Part shown: in pieces, positions 1 to 6,287 of the stretch | How the letters are laid out: each line of letters opens with the position of its first letter | How positions within the stretch are numbered: position 1 is the stretch's first letter | From: an uncultured Actinomycetes bacterium | GTDB lineage: Bacteria; Actinomycetota; Actinomycetes; S36-B12 | Reading direction: 5' to 3' | Assembly (NCBI GenBank): GCA_937902285.1 | Contig: CALGTB010000278.1 | Span: forward strand, 1-7,912 | Length of the DNA stretch: 7,912 nucleotides | Notes under the pieces: generated by a model | Seen by the model: the letters and a program-made list of their open reading frames with translations, nothing else | Told to the model about the DNA's origin: nothing | The model's database searches: none | Position numbers and translations under genes: made by a program

Positions 1-180
1 CGGCGCAAGGCCAGCCCCGAGGCTGCCTGCTGCGACAGAGGGGAGGATGGCGTGGACGATCGTCAGGCCCCGGCCACGGAGCGCTGCCTCAGCGGCCGCC
101 CAGGACACGGCGAGGTCGGCCTGCGGCGAGCCGTCATAGCCCACCACGACACGACCGTCGTACATCGCTTCCTGCGCCAT
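1..180 (-). CDS. Universal stress protein (UspA family), N-terminal part, cut by the window edge
   Basis: Read on the minus strand from an ATG at 180, 60 codons stay open to the left edge. The protein begins MAQEAMYDGRVVVGYDGSPQ and continues with an Ala-rich helix (SWAAAEAALRGRG) and a second strand (LTIVHAI). This is the beta1-alpha1-beta2 start of a UspA domain. The Asp of VGYDGS (residue 16) is the conserved residue near the adenine pocket in ATP-binding family members. The Gly-rich ATP-binding loop lies toward the C terminus and is outside the window, so nucleotide binding cannot be judged. The start is uncertain: Met1 has no good ribosome site, while Met6 (ATG at 165) has AGGAAG only 2 nt before it. 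Family members are cytosolic stress or dormancy proteins, and in mycobacteria several belong to the DosR regulon. The DosR-like dyad at 238-251 upstream supports a similar control here. Confidence 0.88.
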   Translation of the reverse strand, partial: MAQEAMYDGRVVVGYDGSPQADLAVSWAAAEAALRGRGLTIVHAILPSVAAGSLGAGLAP

Positions 181-237
181 AGGCACAGCATGGCCTCGTG
201 CGGGGGGCAGGGGACGGGGATACCGACCCCGAATCGT

Positions 238-251
238 GGGACCAAGGTCCC
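238..251 (-). promoter_or_regulatory. DosR/DevR-like operator upstream of the universal stress gene
   Basis: GGGACCAAGGTCCC is a perfect 14-bp palindrome. Its outer halves, GGGAC and GTCCC, match the core of the mycobacterial DosR/DevR box (consensus core GGGACTWWAGTCCC), with an A/T pair at the centre. It sits in the 97-nt gap between the thioesterase stop and the Usp start, centred about 64 nt before the Usp ATG. Nothing T-rich follows it on either strand, so a terminator is less likely. No convincing -10 hexamer lies at the ideal distance: TATCCC (minus strand, 222-217) and CATGCT (192-187) are weak candidates. The match is seen directly; the regulator is inferred. Confidence 0.6.
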
Positions 252-277
252 GCAGATCCCGATCGCTCCCGAAGGTG

Positions 278-1144
278 TCAGGCGTAGCGGGTGCGCATGA
301 GCGACTCCTGGACGACGGAGGCGACGAGGACGCCGTCGGGGTCGTAGAAGAGTCCCCGCGCCAGCCCGTGCCCGCCGCGTGCGACGGGAGTGTCCTGCGC
401 GAACAGCAGCCAGCGGTCGGCTCGCGTCGGCGCATGGAACCACATGGCGTGGTCGATCGAGGCGAGCATGAGGTCGTGGGGGCCCTGCAGCCCCACGTGG
501 GGGGCCAGGGCCGTGCTCACCATCGTGAGGTCGGACAGGTAGGTGAGTGCACAGGCCTGCGTCAGCCAGTCGTCGGGGAGATCCTCACGGATGCGCACCC
601 AGGCGATCCGCTCGAAGCGCCCGTCCGTCATCTCGATCGGACGCTCAGGCTCGACGATGCGCAGGCCGATGATGTGGGAGTCGGGATGGTCGAGGTCGCG
701 TCCCTGCTCGTCGACCCGTGAGGACATGGGGATGACGATGTCGTCCAGGGCCCCCGGGCGCGGCTCGTCGGGCATCTCGAACTGGTGCTCGGGTCCGCCG
801 TCGGTGGTCGCGAACGACGCCGTCATCATGAAGATCGTCTCGCCCTGCTGCACGGCCCGAACGAACCGGGTCGAGAACGACCGGCCGTCGCGCGGGCGGT
901 CGACGAGGTAGGTGATCGAGTCCTTCGTGCCGCCAGGGCGCAGGAAGTAGCCGTGCAGCGAGTGCACGTGACGGGCCGCTTCGTCGACGGTGCGGCCCGC
1001 TGCCATCAGGGCCTGCGCGGCGATCTGCCCGCCGTAGGCCCTCAGTGGAGCGCCGGAATGGCACCACCCGGTGAAGATGTCGCGATCGACCTGCTGCAGG
1101 GAGATGCGATCGGCGAAGTGCTGCTGCTCGACGGGCTCGGTCAC
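278..1144 (-). CDS. tesB: Acyl-CoA thioesterase II (TesB-like, double hotdog)
   Basis: This 288-residue protein is close to the 286 residues of E. coli TesB and should hydrolyse acyl-CoA to free fatty acid and CoA in the cytosol. The N-terminal hotdog carries YGGQIAAQAL and the strand HSLHGYFLRPG, followed by RDGRSFSTRFV and MTASF. The C-terminal hotdog carries YLSDLTM, LASIDHAMWFH and a closing VASVVQESLM. By alignment from memory to E. coli Asp204/Thr228/Gln278, the catalytic residues are Asp205, Ser229 and Gln279, with Ser conservatively replacing Thr. The start is GTG at 1144, 7 nt after the stop of the upstream lipoprotein gene. No clear Shine-Dalgarno is seen, so translation may depend on coupling. 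The substrate chain length cannot be read from sequence. The symbol indicates family, not proven orthology. Confidence 0.93.
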   Translation of the reverse strand: MTEPVEQQHFADRISLQQVDRDIFTGWCHSGAPLRAYGGQIAAQALMAAGRTVDEAARHVHSLHGYFLRPGGTKDSITYLVDRPRDGRSFSTRFVRAVQQGETIFMMTASFATTDGGPEHQFEMPDEPRPGALDDIVIPMSSRVDEQGRDLDHPDSHIIGLRIVEPERPIEMTDGRFERIAWVRIREDLPDDWLTQACALTYLSDLTMVSTALAPHVGLQGPHDLMLASIDHAMWFHAPTRADRWLLFAQDTPVARGGHGLARGLFYDPDGVLVASVVQESLMRTRYA

Positions 1145-1151
1145 GAGCGGA

Positions 1152-1712
1152 CTAGATGCCCGCGGCCGTGCGGGCGATCGTGTTGTCGTCGGGGAGGGGA
1201 AGACCGGCGCGTGCGCAGGCCTTCTCGACGCGCGACGACTGCAGCGCGAACTTGGTCTGCTGCTTCTTGGTGAGGTCGGACAGGGCCTGGCCCTTGGCGA
1301 GCCCCTTCACGGCCTTCTTCATGCGGGTGGCGTTCGCGAGCAGCTTCTGTCCCGCCTGCCCGTCGGCGACGGCGATCGTGCCCTGCGCGACCATGATGCG
1401 CAGCAGGCGCTGGAAGTCCGCGCGCACCTGAGCCTCGGTCATGTCACCGTCGGCCACGGCGCCGCCCGCGTAGGTGCTGTTGAGGAGGTCGAGCTCGAAG
1501 TACGCCGCGCAGGCCTGCACGGCGGCATCGCCCGGGACGGCCGTGCCGGACTCCGATGGCGAGGCCGTGTCCCCGACCGCGGCCGAGGATGACGAGGCGT
1601 CGAGCGAGGCCAGGTCGGCACCCGGCTCTGACGTGCAGGCCGACAGGAGAAGTGCCGAGGCCACCCCGAGGGTGGCCAGAGCGAGCCCGGTTCGTGCAGC
1701 CGTCGCGGTCAT
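1152..1712 (-). CDS. Putative lipoprotein of unknown function, helical
   Basis: This 186-residue protein is exported and lipid-anchored. After a short Arg-containing N terminus and a hydrophobic stretch comes the lipobox LSAC, with Cys26 as the lipidation site. A Ser/Ala/Thr/Pro-rich spacer follows (about residues 27-62). The rest looks alpha-helical, with many Lys and Arg (for example TRMKKAVKGLAKG), and has two further Cys residues, one near the start of the domain (VQACAAYF) and one near its end (EKACARAG), which could form a disulfide. The ATG at 1712 was chosen over an upstream in-frame start because GGAGG (1725-1721 on the minus strand) lies 8 nt before it and the signal peptide begins there. 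I do not recognise the family. The TesB gene starts 7 nt downstream, so the two are probably co-transcribed, but the pairing does not reveal a function. Confidence 0.8.
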   Translation of the reverse strand: MTATAARTGLALATLGVASALLLSACTSEPGADLASLDASSSSAAVGDTASPSESGTAVPGDAAVQACAAYFELDLLNSTYAGGAVADGDMTEAQVRADFQRLLRIMVAQGTIAVADGQAGQKLLANATRMKKAVKGLAKGQALSDLTKKQQTKFALQSSRVEKACARAGLPLPDDNTIARTAAGI

Positions 1713-1894
1713 CGGTCGTACCTCCAGTGGCGTTCGCCGACCGCGCAGGTGCGCCGTCGGCTGACGTGTCCCGGGCTCCACTATCTCGCGCCCGGCGAAT
1801 CGGGGGGTCCAAACGGTCGATCGCGGCCGCAGGGGCTCCCGGCCGGACGCCGGTAGGCTACGCGCACGCATCCGGATCCATCCTGGGAGAAGAC
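1713..1894. promoter_or_regulatory. Divergent intergenic region with promoters for both lipoprotein genes
   Basis: These 182 bp separate the minus-strand lipoprotein gene from the plus-strand DUF4333-type gene and must hold promoters for both. On the plus strand, TAGGCT (1854-1859) fits the actinobacterial -10 pattern TAnnnT and predicts a transcript start near 1866, giving a leader of about 29 nt with its own GGGAGA ribosome site. On the minus strand, GATAGT (1786-1781) is the best -10 candidate but is weak. No -35 element is obvious for either gene. No operator-like repeat is seen. Confidence 0.45.
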
Positions 1895-2188
1895 ATGAAG
1901 CACGGTCGCACAGCAGCCCTCCTCGGCGCCCTCGCCGTCACGGTCGGCCTGCTGGCCGCCTGCGGCAGCTCGTTGAGCCAGACCGACGTCCAGGACAAGC
2001 TCCAGCAGGGCCTCACGGAGCAGCTGGGCGGCGAGTACACCGTCACCTGCCCCTCGGACATCCCCGTGCAGTCGGGTGCAACCTTCACGTGCGACGTCAC
2101 CTCCGCCGACGGCAGCACGGCGAAGATCGCCGTGACCCAGAACGACGACCAGGGCAACCTGACCTGGGAGATCGTCGCGGCCGAATAG
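1895..2188 (+). CDS. DUF4333-type lipoprotein
   Basis: This small exported lipoprotein has 97 residues. Residues 1-22 form a signal peptide with a KHGR start and the lipobox LAAC, with Cys23 lipidated. The mature part has a helical segment (TDVQDKLQQGLTEQLG) and then YTVTCPSDIPVQSGATFTC, a pair of cysteines about 14 apart that probably form a disulfide, within a small beta-rich fold ending in LTWEIV. This arrangement (CP, then V-x-x-G-x-x-F-x-C) is typical of DUF4333 proteins, which are widespread in actinobacteria, often as lipoproteins, and have no established function. The ATG at 1895 was preferred because GGGAGA (1885-1890) precedes it and the signal peptide begins there; an upstream in-frame start would run through the divergent promoter region. 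A hairpin follows the gene, so it may be monocistronic. Confidence 0.85.
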   Translation: MKHGRTAALLGALAVTVGLLAACGSSLSQTDVQDKLQQGLTEQLGGEYTVTCPSDIPVQSGATFTCDVTSADGSTAKIAVTQNDDQGNLTWEIVAAE

Positions 2189-2215
2189 CCGCGTGCGCCG
2201 TCTCGTGGTCATCGG

Positions 2216-2243
2216 GCAGGCGCGCGGCCTCACGCGGGCCTGC
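2216..2243 (+). terminator. GC-rich hairpin after the DUF4333-type gene, possible T-less terminator
   Basis: GCAGGC (2216-2221) pairs with GCCTGC (2238-2243) and CGCG (2223-2226) pairs with CGCG (2233-2236). There is one internal G-G mismatch and a 6-nt loop, giving ten base pairs, nearly all G-C. It lies 28 nt after the DUF4333-type stop and just before the promoter of the glycosyltransferase. No U-tract follows, which is common for hairpins after actinobacterial genes. It could instead be a leader or regulatory structure. Confidence 0.45.
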
Positions 2244-2250
2244 GCACGAC

Positions 2251-2256
2251 TACTGT
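2251..2256 (+). promoter_or_regulatory. Predicted -10 hexamer for the glycosyltransferase/GH18 operon
   Basis: TACTGT fits the actinobacterial TAnnnT -10 pattern and would place the transcript start near 2263, about 35 nt before the ATG at 2298. No convincing -35 is seen. The ribosome site AAGGA (2284-2288) lies 9 nt before the ATG. Confidence 0.4.
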
Positions 2257-2297
2257 GGCGTCACGAGGCCGCACGGCGATGACAAGGACTCCGGACC

Positions 2298-4652
2298 ATG
2301 ACCGATCAGCCTGCGCAGGCGGCGAGTGCGAGTCCCAGGCGCCGGCAGTGGGGCTCCGAGAGGCCACGCCCCCCTCTTCCCGCGATCTCCCCGCCGGCGA
2401 GCAACGCGGCGACGTGGATGGGCGGGTTCGCCATCGCCGCGACCATCGCCCTCTGGCTGACCTACATCCTCCGGACCGTGGTGGCCGAGTTCATCGACTT
2501 CGGGATCCACGACAGCAAGTTCATCGCGCAGACCATCTCGTACGTGGTGGTGATGACCTTCCTGACGTTCTCAGCCCTGATGTACCTGCTGGCACGGCAG
2601 GGCTCGCTGTACCGCTCCCGCACGCACGTGCGTGTCCCTCGGGCGGAGATCGACGCGCACTTCGCCATGACCCGGCCGTCCATCACCGTGCTGATCCCGT
2701 CGTACCGGGAGGACACGGAGGTCGTGCGCGCCACGGTGCTCTCCGCCGCCCTCCAGGAGTTCCCCAGCATGCGGGTCGTCCTGCTCATCGACGACCCGCC
2801 GAACCCCACGTCGGCCGACGCGATCGAGGGTCTGGCGGGCTGCCGAGCCCTCCCGGGCGAGGTCATGGACCTGCTGAGCGGGCCACGGGATCGCTTCACC
2901 GCCGCGCTCGAGACGTTCGAGCGGACGGCCGCCGGTGGCGGCGCCGGATCGCTGGAGGCACTCCGCGGCCTGGCCGTCGACTTCGCGTGGGCAGCCGAGT
3001 GGCTCAGTGCCGAGGCGTCGCGCTACCCGCGCGACTCCAACGCCGACGAGTTCGTGGCCGACGAGGTCCTGGCCGCCCTCGGTGCGGACTTCGAGGTCAC
3101 CTCCCTGGCGCTGTTCGCCGCGCTGGACGAGGGAGCGCTGGTGCCGGCCGAGCGCATCGCTCAGCTGTACCGGCGGCTCGTGTGGACCTTCAGCGCTGAG
3201 ATCAGCTCGTTCGAGCGCAAGACCTTCGCGCACCTGCCGCACGATGCGAACAAGGCGATGAACCTCAACGCCTACATCGGGCTCATGGGCCACCAGTACG
3301 CGGTCATGGACACGCGGATCGGCAAGATCCTCCGCGAGACCGACGCCGACCCGACCCTGGTCATTCCCGACACGGACTACCTGCTCACCCTCGATGCCGA
3401 CAGCGTCCTGCTTCGCGAGTACTGCCTGCGGCTGACGTACCACCTCGAGCTGCCGGGCAACGAGCGCATCGCCGTCATCCAGACGCCGTACTCGGCGTTC
3501 AGGGGAGCCCCCACCCGGCTCGAGCGGATCGCGGGCGCGACGACCGACATCCAGCACATCGTCCATCAGGGCCTGACGTACTACAACGCCACCTTCTGGG
3601 TCGGCGCCAACGCCGTGATCCGCAAGGTGGCCTTGAACGACATCGAGGAGGTGTCGTACGTCGATGGCTACGAGGTCAAGCGCTACGTGCAGGACCGCAC
3701 GGTCATCGAGGACACCGAGTCGAGCATCGATCTCGTCGCGCAAGGATGGACGCTCTACAACTTCCCTGAGCGGCTGAGCTACAGCGCGACGCCGCCGGAC
3801 TTCGGCTCGCTCGTGGTGCAGCGTGCGCGGTGGGCCAATGGCGGCCTGCTCATCATGCCGAAGTTCTGGCGCTACATCCGGCGCCAGCGCAAGGCCGGCC
3901 ACAAGGTGAGGAAGACCCAGGTCTGGCTGCGCTTCAACTACATGGCGTCCATCGCCTGGTCGAGCCTCGGACTGGTGTTCCTGCTGACGTTCCCCTACAA
4001 CAGCCAGCTCCTCAGCCCGATCATCCTGGCCGCCGCCCTCCCGTACTTCCTGGCGATGGCCTACGACTTCCACCGCCTGGGCTACAAGCGCTCGGACGTC
4101 TTCCGGGTCTACGGCTTCAACCTGATCCTGCTCTCGGTCAATCTCGCAGGCACCTTCAAGTCGATGCAGCAGGCGGCCGCAAAGTCGAAGATCGCCTTCG
4201 CGCGAACCCCCAAGGTCAAGGACCGCACGGCGGCTCCGGCGCTGTACGTGCTCTTCGCCTATCTCATCGCCGTCTTCTCCTTCTACACCCTGCAGAACGA
4301 CATCGTCGGCAAGAACTGGAGCAACGCCGTCTTCGCGGCGTTCAACGGCCTGCTCACGACCTACGCGATCATCGCCTTCATCGGCCTCCGCAACTCCGTC
4401 GTCGACGTGGCGGTCGGGATGGCCAACTGGGTGCGGGTGCCCGCGAAGCCCGCTCCAGCCGCACCCACCCCGGCCCCGGACAGTGATGACGAGCCTGCCG
4501 TGCCTCGTGGGATGGACTGGGAGTCGGTGCTCTACTTCGGTCCCGGCACGGAGGCTCCGGCCCAGGGCGTCGAGCGCACGTCCGTGTCCGGCGCCCCCGG
4601 CCCGCGTCGAGGCGACACCCGCAGCCGCCACCGCGAGGAGGGGTCGTCGTGA
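2298..4652 (+). CDS. Processive family 2 glycosyltransferase, cellulose/chitin synthase-like membrane protein
   Basis: This 784-residue protein probably polymerises a beta-linked polysaccharide from a nucleotide sugar and exports it through its own membrane channel. Two membrane helices (about 38-62 and 76-99) precede a cytosolic GT2 domain. That domain has, in order, TVLIPSYRED, the donor-site Asp pair (165-166), KAMNLN (319-324), the metal-binding DAD (366-368), EDTE (471-474, the TED-like base) and QRARW (508-512), the QxxRW mark of processive synthases. Five more helices follow (about 543-568, 571-592, 604-622, 649-667, 677-697), then a Pro/Ala-rich, probably disordered tail of about 75 residues. 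About 150 residues separate Asp165 from the KAMNLN motif, many more than usual, which suggests an inserted helical module (about 175-305). No PilZ motif is seen in the tail. The gene overlaps the GH18 gene by 4 bp. Sugar and linkage are not determinable; cellulose, chitin-like or another glucan are all possible. Confidence 0.9.
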   Translation: MTDQPAQAASASPRRRQWGSERPRPPLPAISPPASNAATWMGGFAIAATIALWLTYILRTVVAEFIDFGIHDSKFIAQTISYVVVMTFLTFSALMYLLARQGSLYRSRTHVRVPRAEIDAHFAMTRPSITVLIPSYREDTEVVRATVLSAALQEFPSMRVVLLIDDPPNPTSADAIEGLAGCRALPGEVMDLLSGPRDRFTAALETFERTAAGGGAGSLEALRGLAVDFAWAAEWLSAEASRYPRDSNADEFVADEVLAALGADFEVTSLALFAALDEGALVPAERIAQLYRRLVWTFSAEISSFERKTFAHLPHDANKAMNLNAYIGLMGHQYAVMDTRIGKILRETDADPTLVIPDTDYLLTLDADSVLLREYCLRLTYHLELPGNERIAVIQTPYSAFRGAPTRLERIAGATTDIQHIVHQGLTYYNATFWVGANAVIRKVALNDIEEVSYVDGYEVKRYVQDRTVIEDTESSIDLVAQGWTLYNFPERLSYSATPPDFGSLVVQRARWANGGLLIMPKFWRYIRRQRKAGHKVRKTQVWLRFNYMASIAWSSLGLVFLLTFPYNSQLLSPIILAAALPYFLAMAYDFHRLGYKRSDVFRVYGFNLILLSVNLAGTFKSMQQAAAKSKIAFARTPKVKDRTAAPALYVLFAYLIAVFSFYTLQNDIVGKNWSNAVFAAFNGLLTTYAIIAFIGLRNSVVDVAVGMANWVRVPAKPAPAAPTPAPDSDDEPAVPRGMDWESVLYFGPGTEAPAQGVERTSVSGAPGPRRGDTRSRHREEGSS
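4636..4652 (+). promoter_or_regulatory. Ribosome site and GTGA overlap coupling the GT2 and GH18 genes
   Basis: AGGAGGGG (4636-4643) lies inside the end of the glycosyltransferase gene, and the GTG start of the GH18 gene at 4649 shares GTGA with the TGA stop at 4650-4652. The strong Shine-Dalgarno, 7 nt from GTG counting from AGGAGG, fixes this start and suggests translational coupling and matched expression of the two proteins. Confidence 0.8.
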
Positions 4653-6223
4653 CCGAGTCCGCGAGCGCGGCGGCGGGCACCGCCAGGCCGCCCAAGACCA
4701 CGCGGGTGTCCCCCCTGCGCGTGGGGATCCTCGTCGTCGTGACGCTGACCGTCATCGGCACCTTCATCTACTTCATCCGGCCCGCGGTGATCCCGGCGAC
4801 GCCTCCCGGACCCACCAACTTCGCCGGCTTCGTCGACGTGACCCTGACGCCGCAGTATCCCTTCGAGACCCCGCCGGGTCCCGCGCAGCAGGACGTCATC
4901 CTCGCCTTCGTCGTGGCCGGCCGCGACGAGCCCTGCACCCCGACCTGGGGCACCTACTACACGCTCGAGCAGGCGGCGACCGACCTCGAGCTCGACCGGC
5001 GGATCTCCCAGCTGAGGCTCACGGGAGGCAGGGCGCGGGTGTCGTTCGGCGGTCAGGCGAACCAGGAGCTGAGCAACGCCTGCACCGACCAGCAGGCGCT
5101 CACCGACGCCTACGCGGCCGTGATCGACCGCTACGAGCTGGCCAGCATCGACCTCGACATCGAGGGAGCCAACCTCGACGACCTGGCGGCGATGGACCGC
5201 CGTGCCCTCGCCATGAAGGCACTGCAGGACCGTGCGGCAGCCGACGGCCGCTCGCTCACGATCTGGATGACGCTGCCCGTCGCCACGTACGGGCTGACGG
5301 ACCAGGGGATGGCCTCCGTCGAGTCGATGCTGGCGGCCGGCGTCGATCTCGCAGGCGTCAACGGGATGACGATGAACTTCGGCGGCTCGCGGGCGGCCTC
5401 CCAGAGCATGGCCGACGCCGTGATCGCCGCATCGAGCGCCCTGCAGAGCCAGGTGCGGCTGATGTGGAGTCAGGTGGGGCAGTCGCTCAACGGCACGAAG
5501 GCCTGGGGGCGCGTCGGGATCACACCGATGATCGGGCAGAACGACGTCGAGGGGGAGGTGTTCACCATCGCCGATGCGGAGGAGGTGAACGCGTTCGCCC
5601 GCGGCCAGGGTGTCGGCCTCATCTCCATGTGGGACCTGAACCGCGATGCCACGTGCACGCATCCGCTGCCGACGGTGATCACGGTCGTCCAGAACACGTG
5701 CAGCGGCGTCGATCAGGCCGGCGTGAGCTTCGCGAACGTGCTGTCGGCCGACACCGACGAGAACGCCTTTGCCAGCCCCGAGCCGTCGGCCGGTGCCCCG
5801 TCACCGTCGGCGAGCCCGACGGTGACCTCGCCGGTGATCGTCGACGACCCCGCGACGAGTCCCTTCCCCATCTGGGATCCGCTGGGCACCTACCCGGCGG
5901 GCAGCAAGGTGGTGTGGAAGCAGCAGGTGTACCAGGCGAAGTACTGGACGAGCGGGTTCGCGCCGGACACGCCCGTGGCCTCGGCGTACGACACTCCGTG
6001 GACCCTGCTGGGTCCGGTGCTGCCGGGGGACACGCCGGCGCCGCTGCCGACCCTGCCGTTGGGCACCTACGAGCAGTGGGATCCCGAGCAGGCTTACGTC
6101 GCCGGCTCGCGGGTGCAGGTCGGAGAGGTGCCCTACCAGGCGAAGTGGTGGACGCAGGGCCAGAAGCCCGGCGAGTCGGTGTCCGGCGGCTCCCCGTGGA
6201 CGCTGGTCTACCCGGGAGCGTGA
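4649..6223 (+). CDS. Membrane-anchored GH18 chitinase-like hydrolase with two CBM5/12 modules
   Basis: This 524-residue protein is likely an extracytoplasmic glycosidase acting on chitin or another GlcNAc-containing polymer. A basic N terminus and one hydrophobic segment (about 25-43) without a clear cleavage site suggest an uncleaved anchor with the enzyme outside. The GH18 domain (about 55-365) carries SIDLDIEG with Asp168, Asp170 and catalytic-position Glu172, then MTMNFGG (240-246), VGITPMIGQND and GLISMWDLNRD near the end of the barrel. These resemble the Pyrococcus ChiA-like group of GH18. A Ser/Pro/Thr-rich linker (about 372-404) leads to two chitin-binding modules of the CBM5/12 type at about 406-453 and 475-520. 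Each has a WDP-type start, AGS-V-x-x-x-x-x-x-YQAK-WW/YW and a final PWTL. Two deviations in the active-site motifs are Ala165 at the first Asp position of DxxDxDxE and Asn243 where Asp is usual. The gene is coupled to the glycosyltransferase, implying a role in polymer trimming, release or retention rather than only nutrient digestion. Confidence 0.9.
   Translation: MTESASAAAGTARPPKTTRVSPLRVGILVVVTLTVIGTFIYFIRPAVIPATPPGPTNFAGFVDVTLTPQYPFETPPGPAQQDVILAFVVAGRDEPCTPTWGTYYTLEQAATDLELDRRISQLRLTGGRARVSFGGQANQELSNACTDQQALTDAYAAVIDRYELASIDLDIEGANLDDLAAMDRRALAMKALQDRAAADGRSLTIWMTLPVATYGLTDQGMASVESMLAAGVDLAGVNGMTMNFGGSRAASQSMADAVIAASSALQSQVRLMWSQVGQSLNGTKAWGRVGITPMIGQNDVEGEVFTIADAEEVNAFARGQGVGLISMWDLNRDATCTHPLPTVITVVQNTCSGVDQAGVSFANVLSADTDENAFASPEPSAGAPSPSASPTVTSPVIVDDPATSPFPIWDPLGTYPAGSKVVWKQQVYQAKYWTSGFAPDTPVASAYDTPWTLLGPVLPGDTPAPLPTLPLGTYEQWDPEQAYVAGSRVQVGEVPYQAKWWTQGQKPGESVSGGSPWTLVYPGA
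5864..6214 (+). repeat. Tandem CBM5/12-type modules encoded as an internal repeat
   Basis: The two chitin-binding modules of the GH18 protein are diverged copies. At the DNA level, TACCAGGCGAAGT is identical at 5930-5942 and 6134-6146, both encoding the YQAK core, and TGGGCACCTAC occurs at 5883-5893 and 6060-6070. The aligned Trp residues are Trp409/Trp477 at the start and Trp451/Trp517 at the end. The short shared blocks may reflect an internal duplication or codon preference. Confidence 0.7.
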
Positions 6224-6244
6224 GACCGCATCCGCGGCTGAGAC

Positions 6245-6258
6245 GGGACCAACGACCT
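6245..6258 (+). promoter_or_regulatory. Degenerate DosR/DevR-like site before the secreted phospholipase gene
   Basis: GGGACCAACGACCT keeps the first half-site GGGAC intact and the second in part, matching about 10 of 14 core positions of the DosR box. Its centre (6251.5) lies 42.5 nt before the transcript start predicted from TACCGT (6282-6287), the place where an activator would overlap the -35 region. On its own the match is weak; the spacing and the better site at 238-251 raise interest. Confidence 0.35.
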
Positions 6259-6281
6259 ACGGCGGCGTCGGCGCAGCGGCC

Positions 6282-6287
6282 TACCGT
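6282..6287 (+). promoter_or_regulatory. Predicted -10 hexamer for the secreted phospholipase gene
   Basis: TACCGT fits TAnnnT and predicts a transcript start near 6294, giving a leader of about 41 nt with the AGGAGG site (6324-6329) before the ATG at 6335. No clear -35 hexamer exists, consistent with a need for an activator. Confidence 0.4.

Noticed and set aside
217..231. GGGG...CCCC dyad next to the DosR-like box, considered as a second box
   Set aside because: Arms are mostly homopolymeric and the length is 15 rather than 14, without the GGGAC/GTCCC halves.
63..443. 126-codon minus-strand frame across the Usp/thioesterase gap
   Set aside because: It is out of frame with both the Usp and TesB proteins, which are clearly recognisable, and is Arg/Pro-rich.
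1713..1871. Longer N terminus for the lipoprotein gene, starting at 1871
   Set aside because: It would place 53 Arg-rich residues before a signal peptide and read through the divergent promoter region; the internal ATG at 1712 has a good GGAGG.
2571..4631. 686-codon open frame on the minus strand across the glycosyltransferase gene
   Set aside because: It mirrors the real gene, has shadow-like composition (very rich in Val, Arg, Asp and Gly), no recognisable motif, and the plus strand carries all GT2 motifs. Long antisense frames are expected at this GC content.
6226..6237. Small hairpin CCGC-ATCC-GCGG after the GH18 stop
   Set aside because: Only four base pairs, no T-tract and chance expectation is high in this composition; not called as a terminator.
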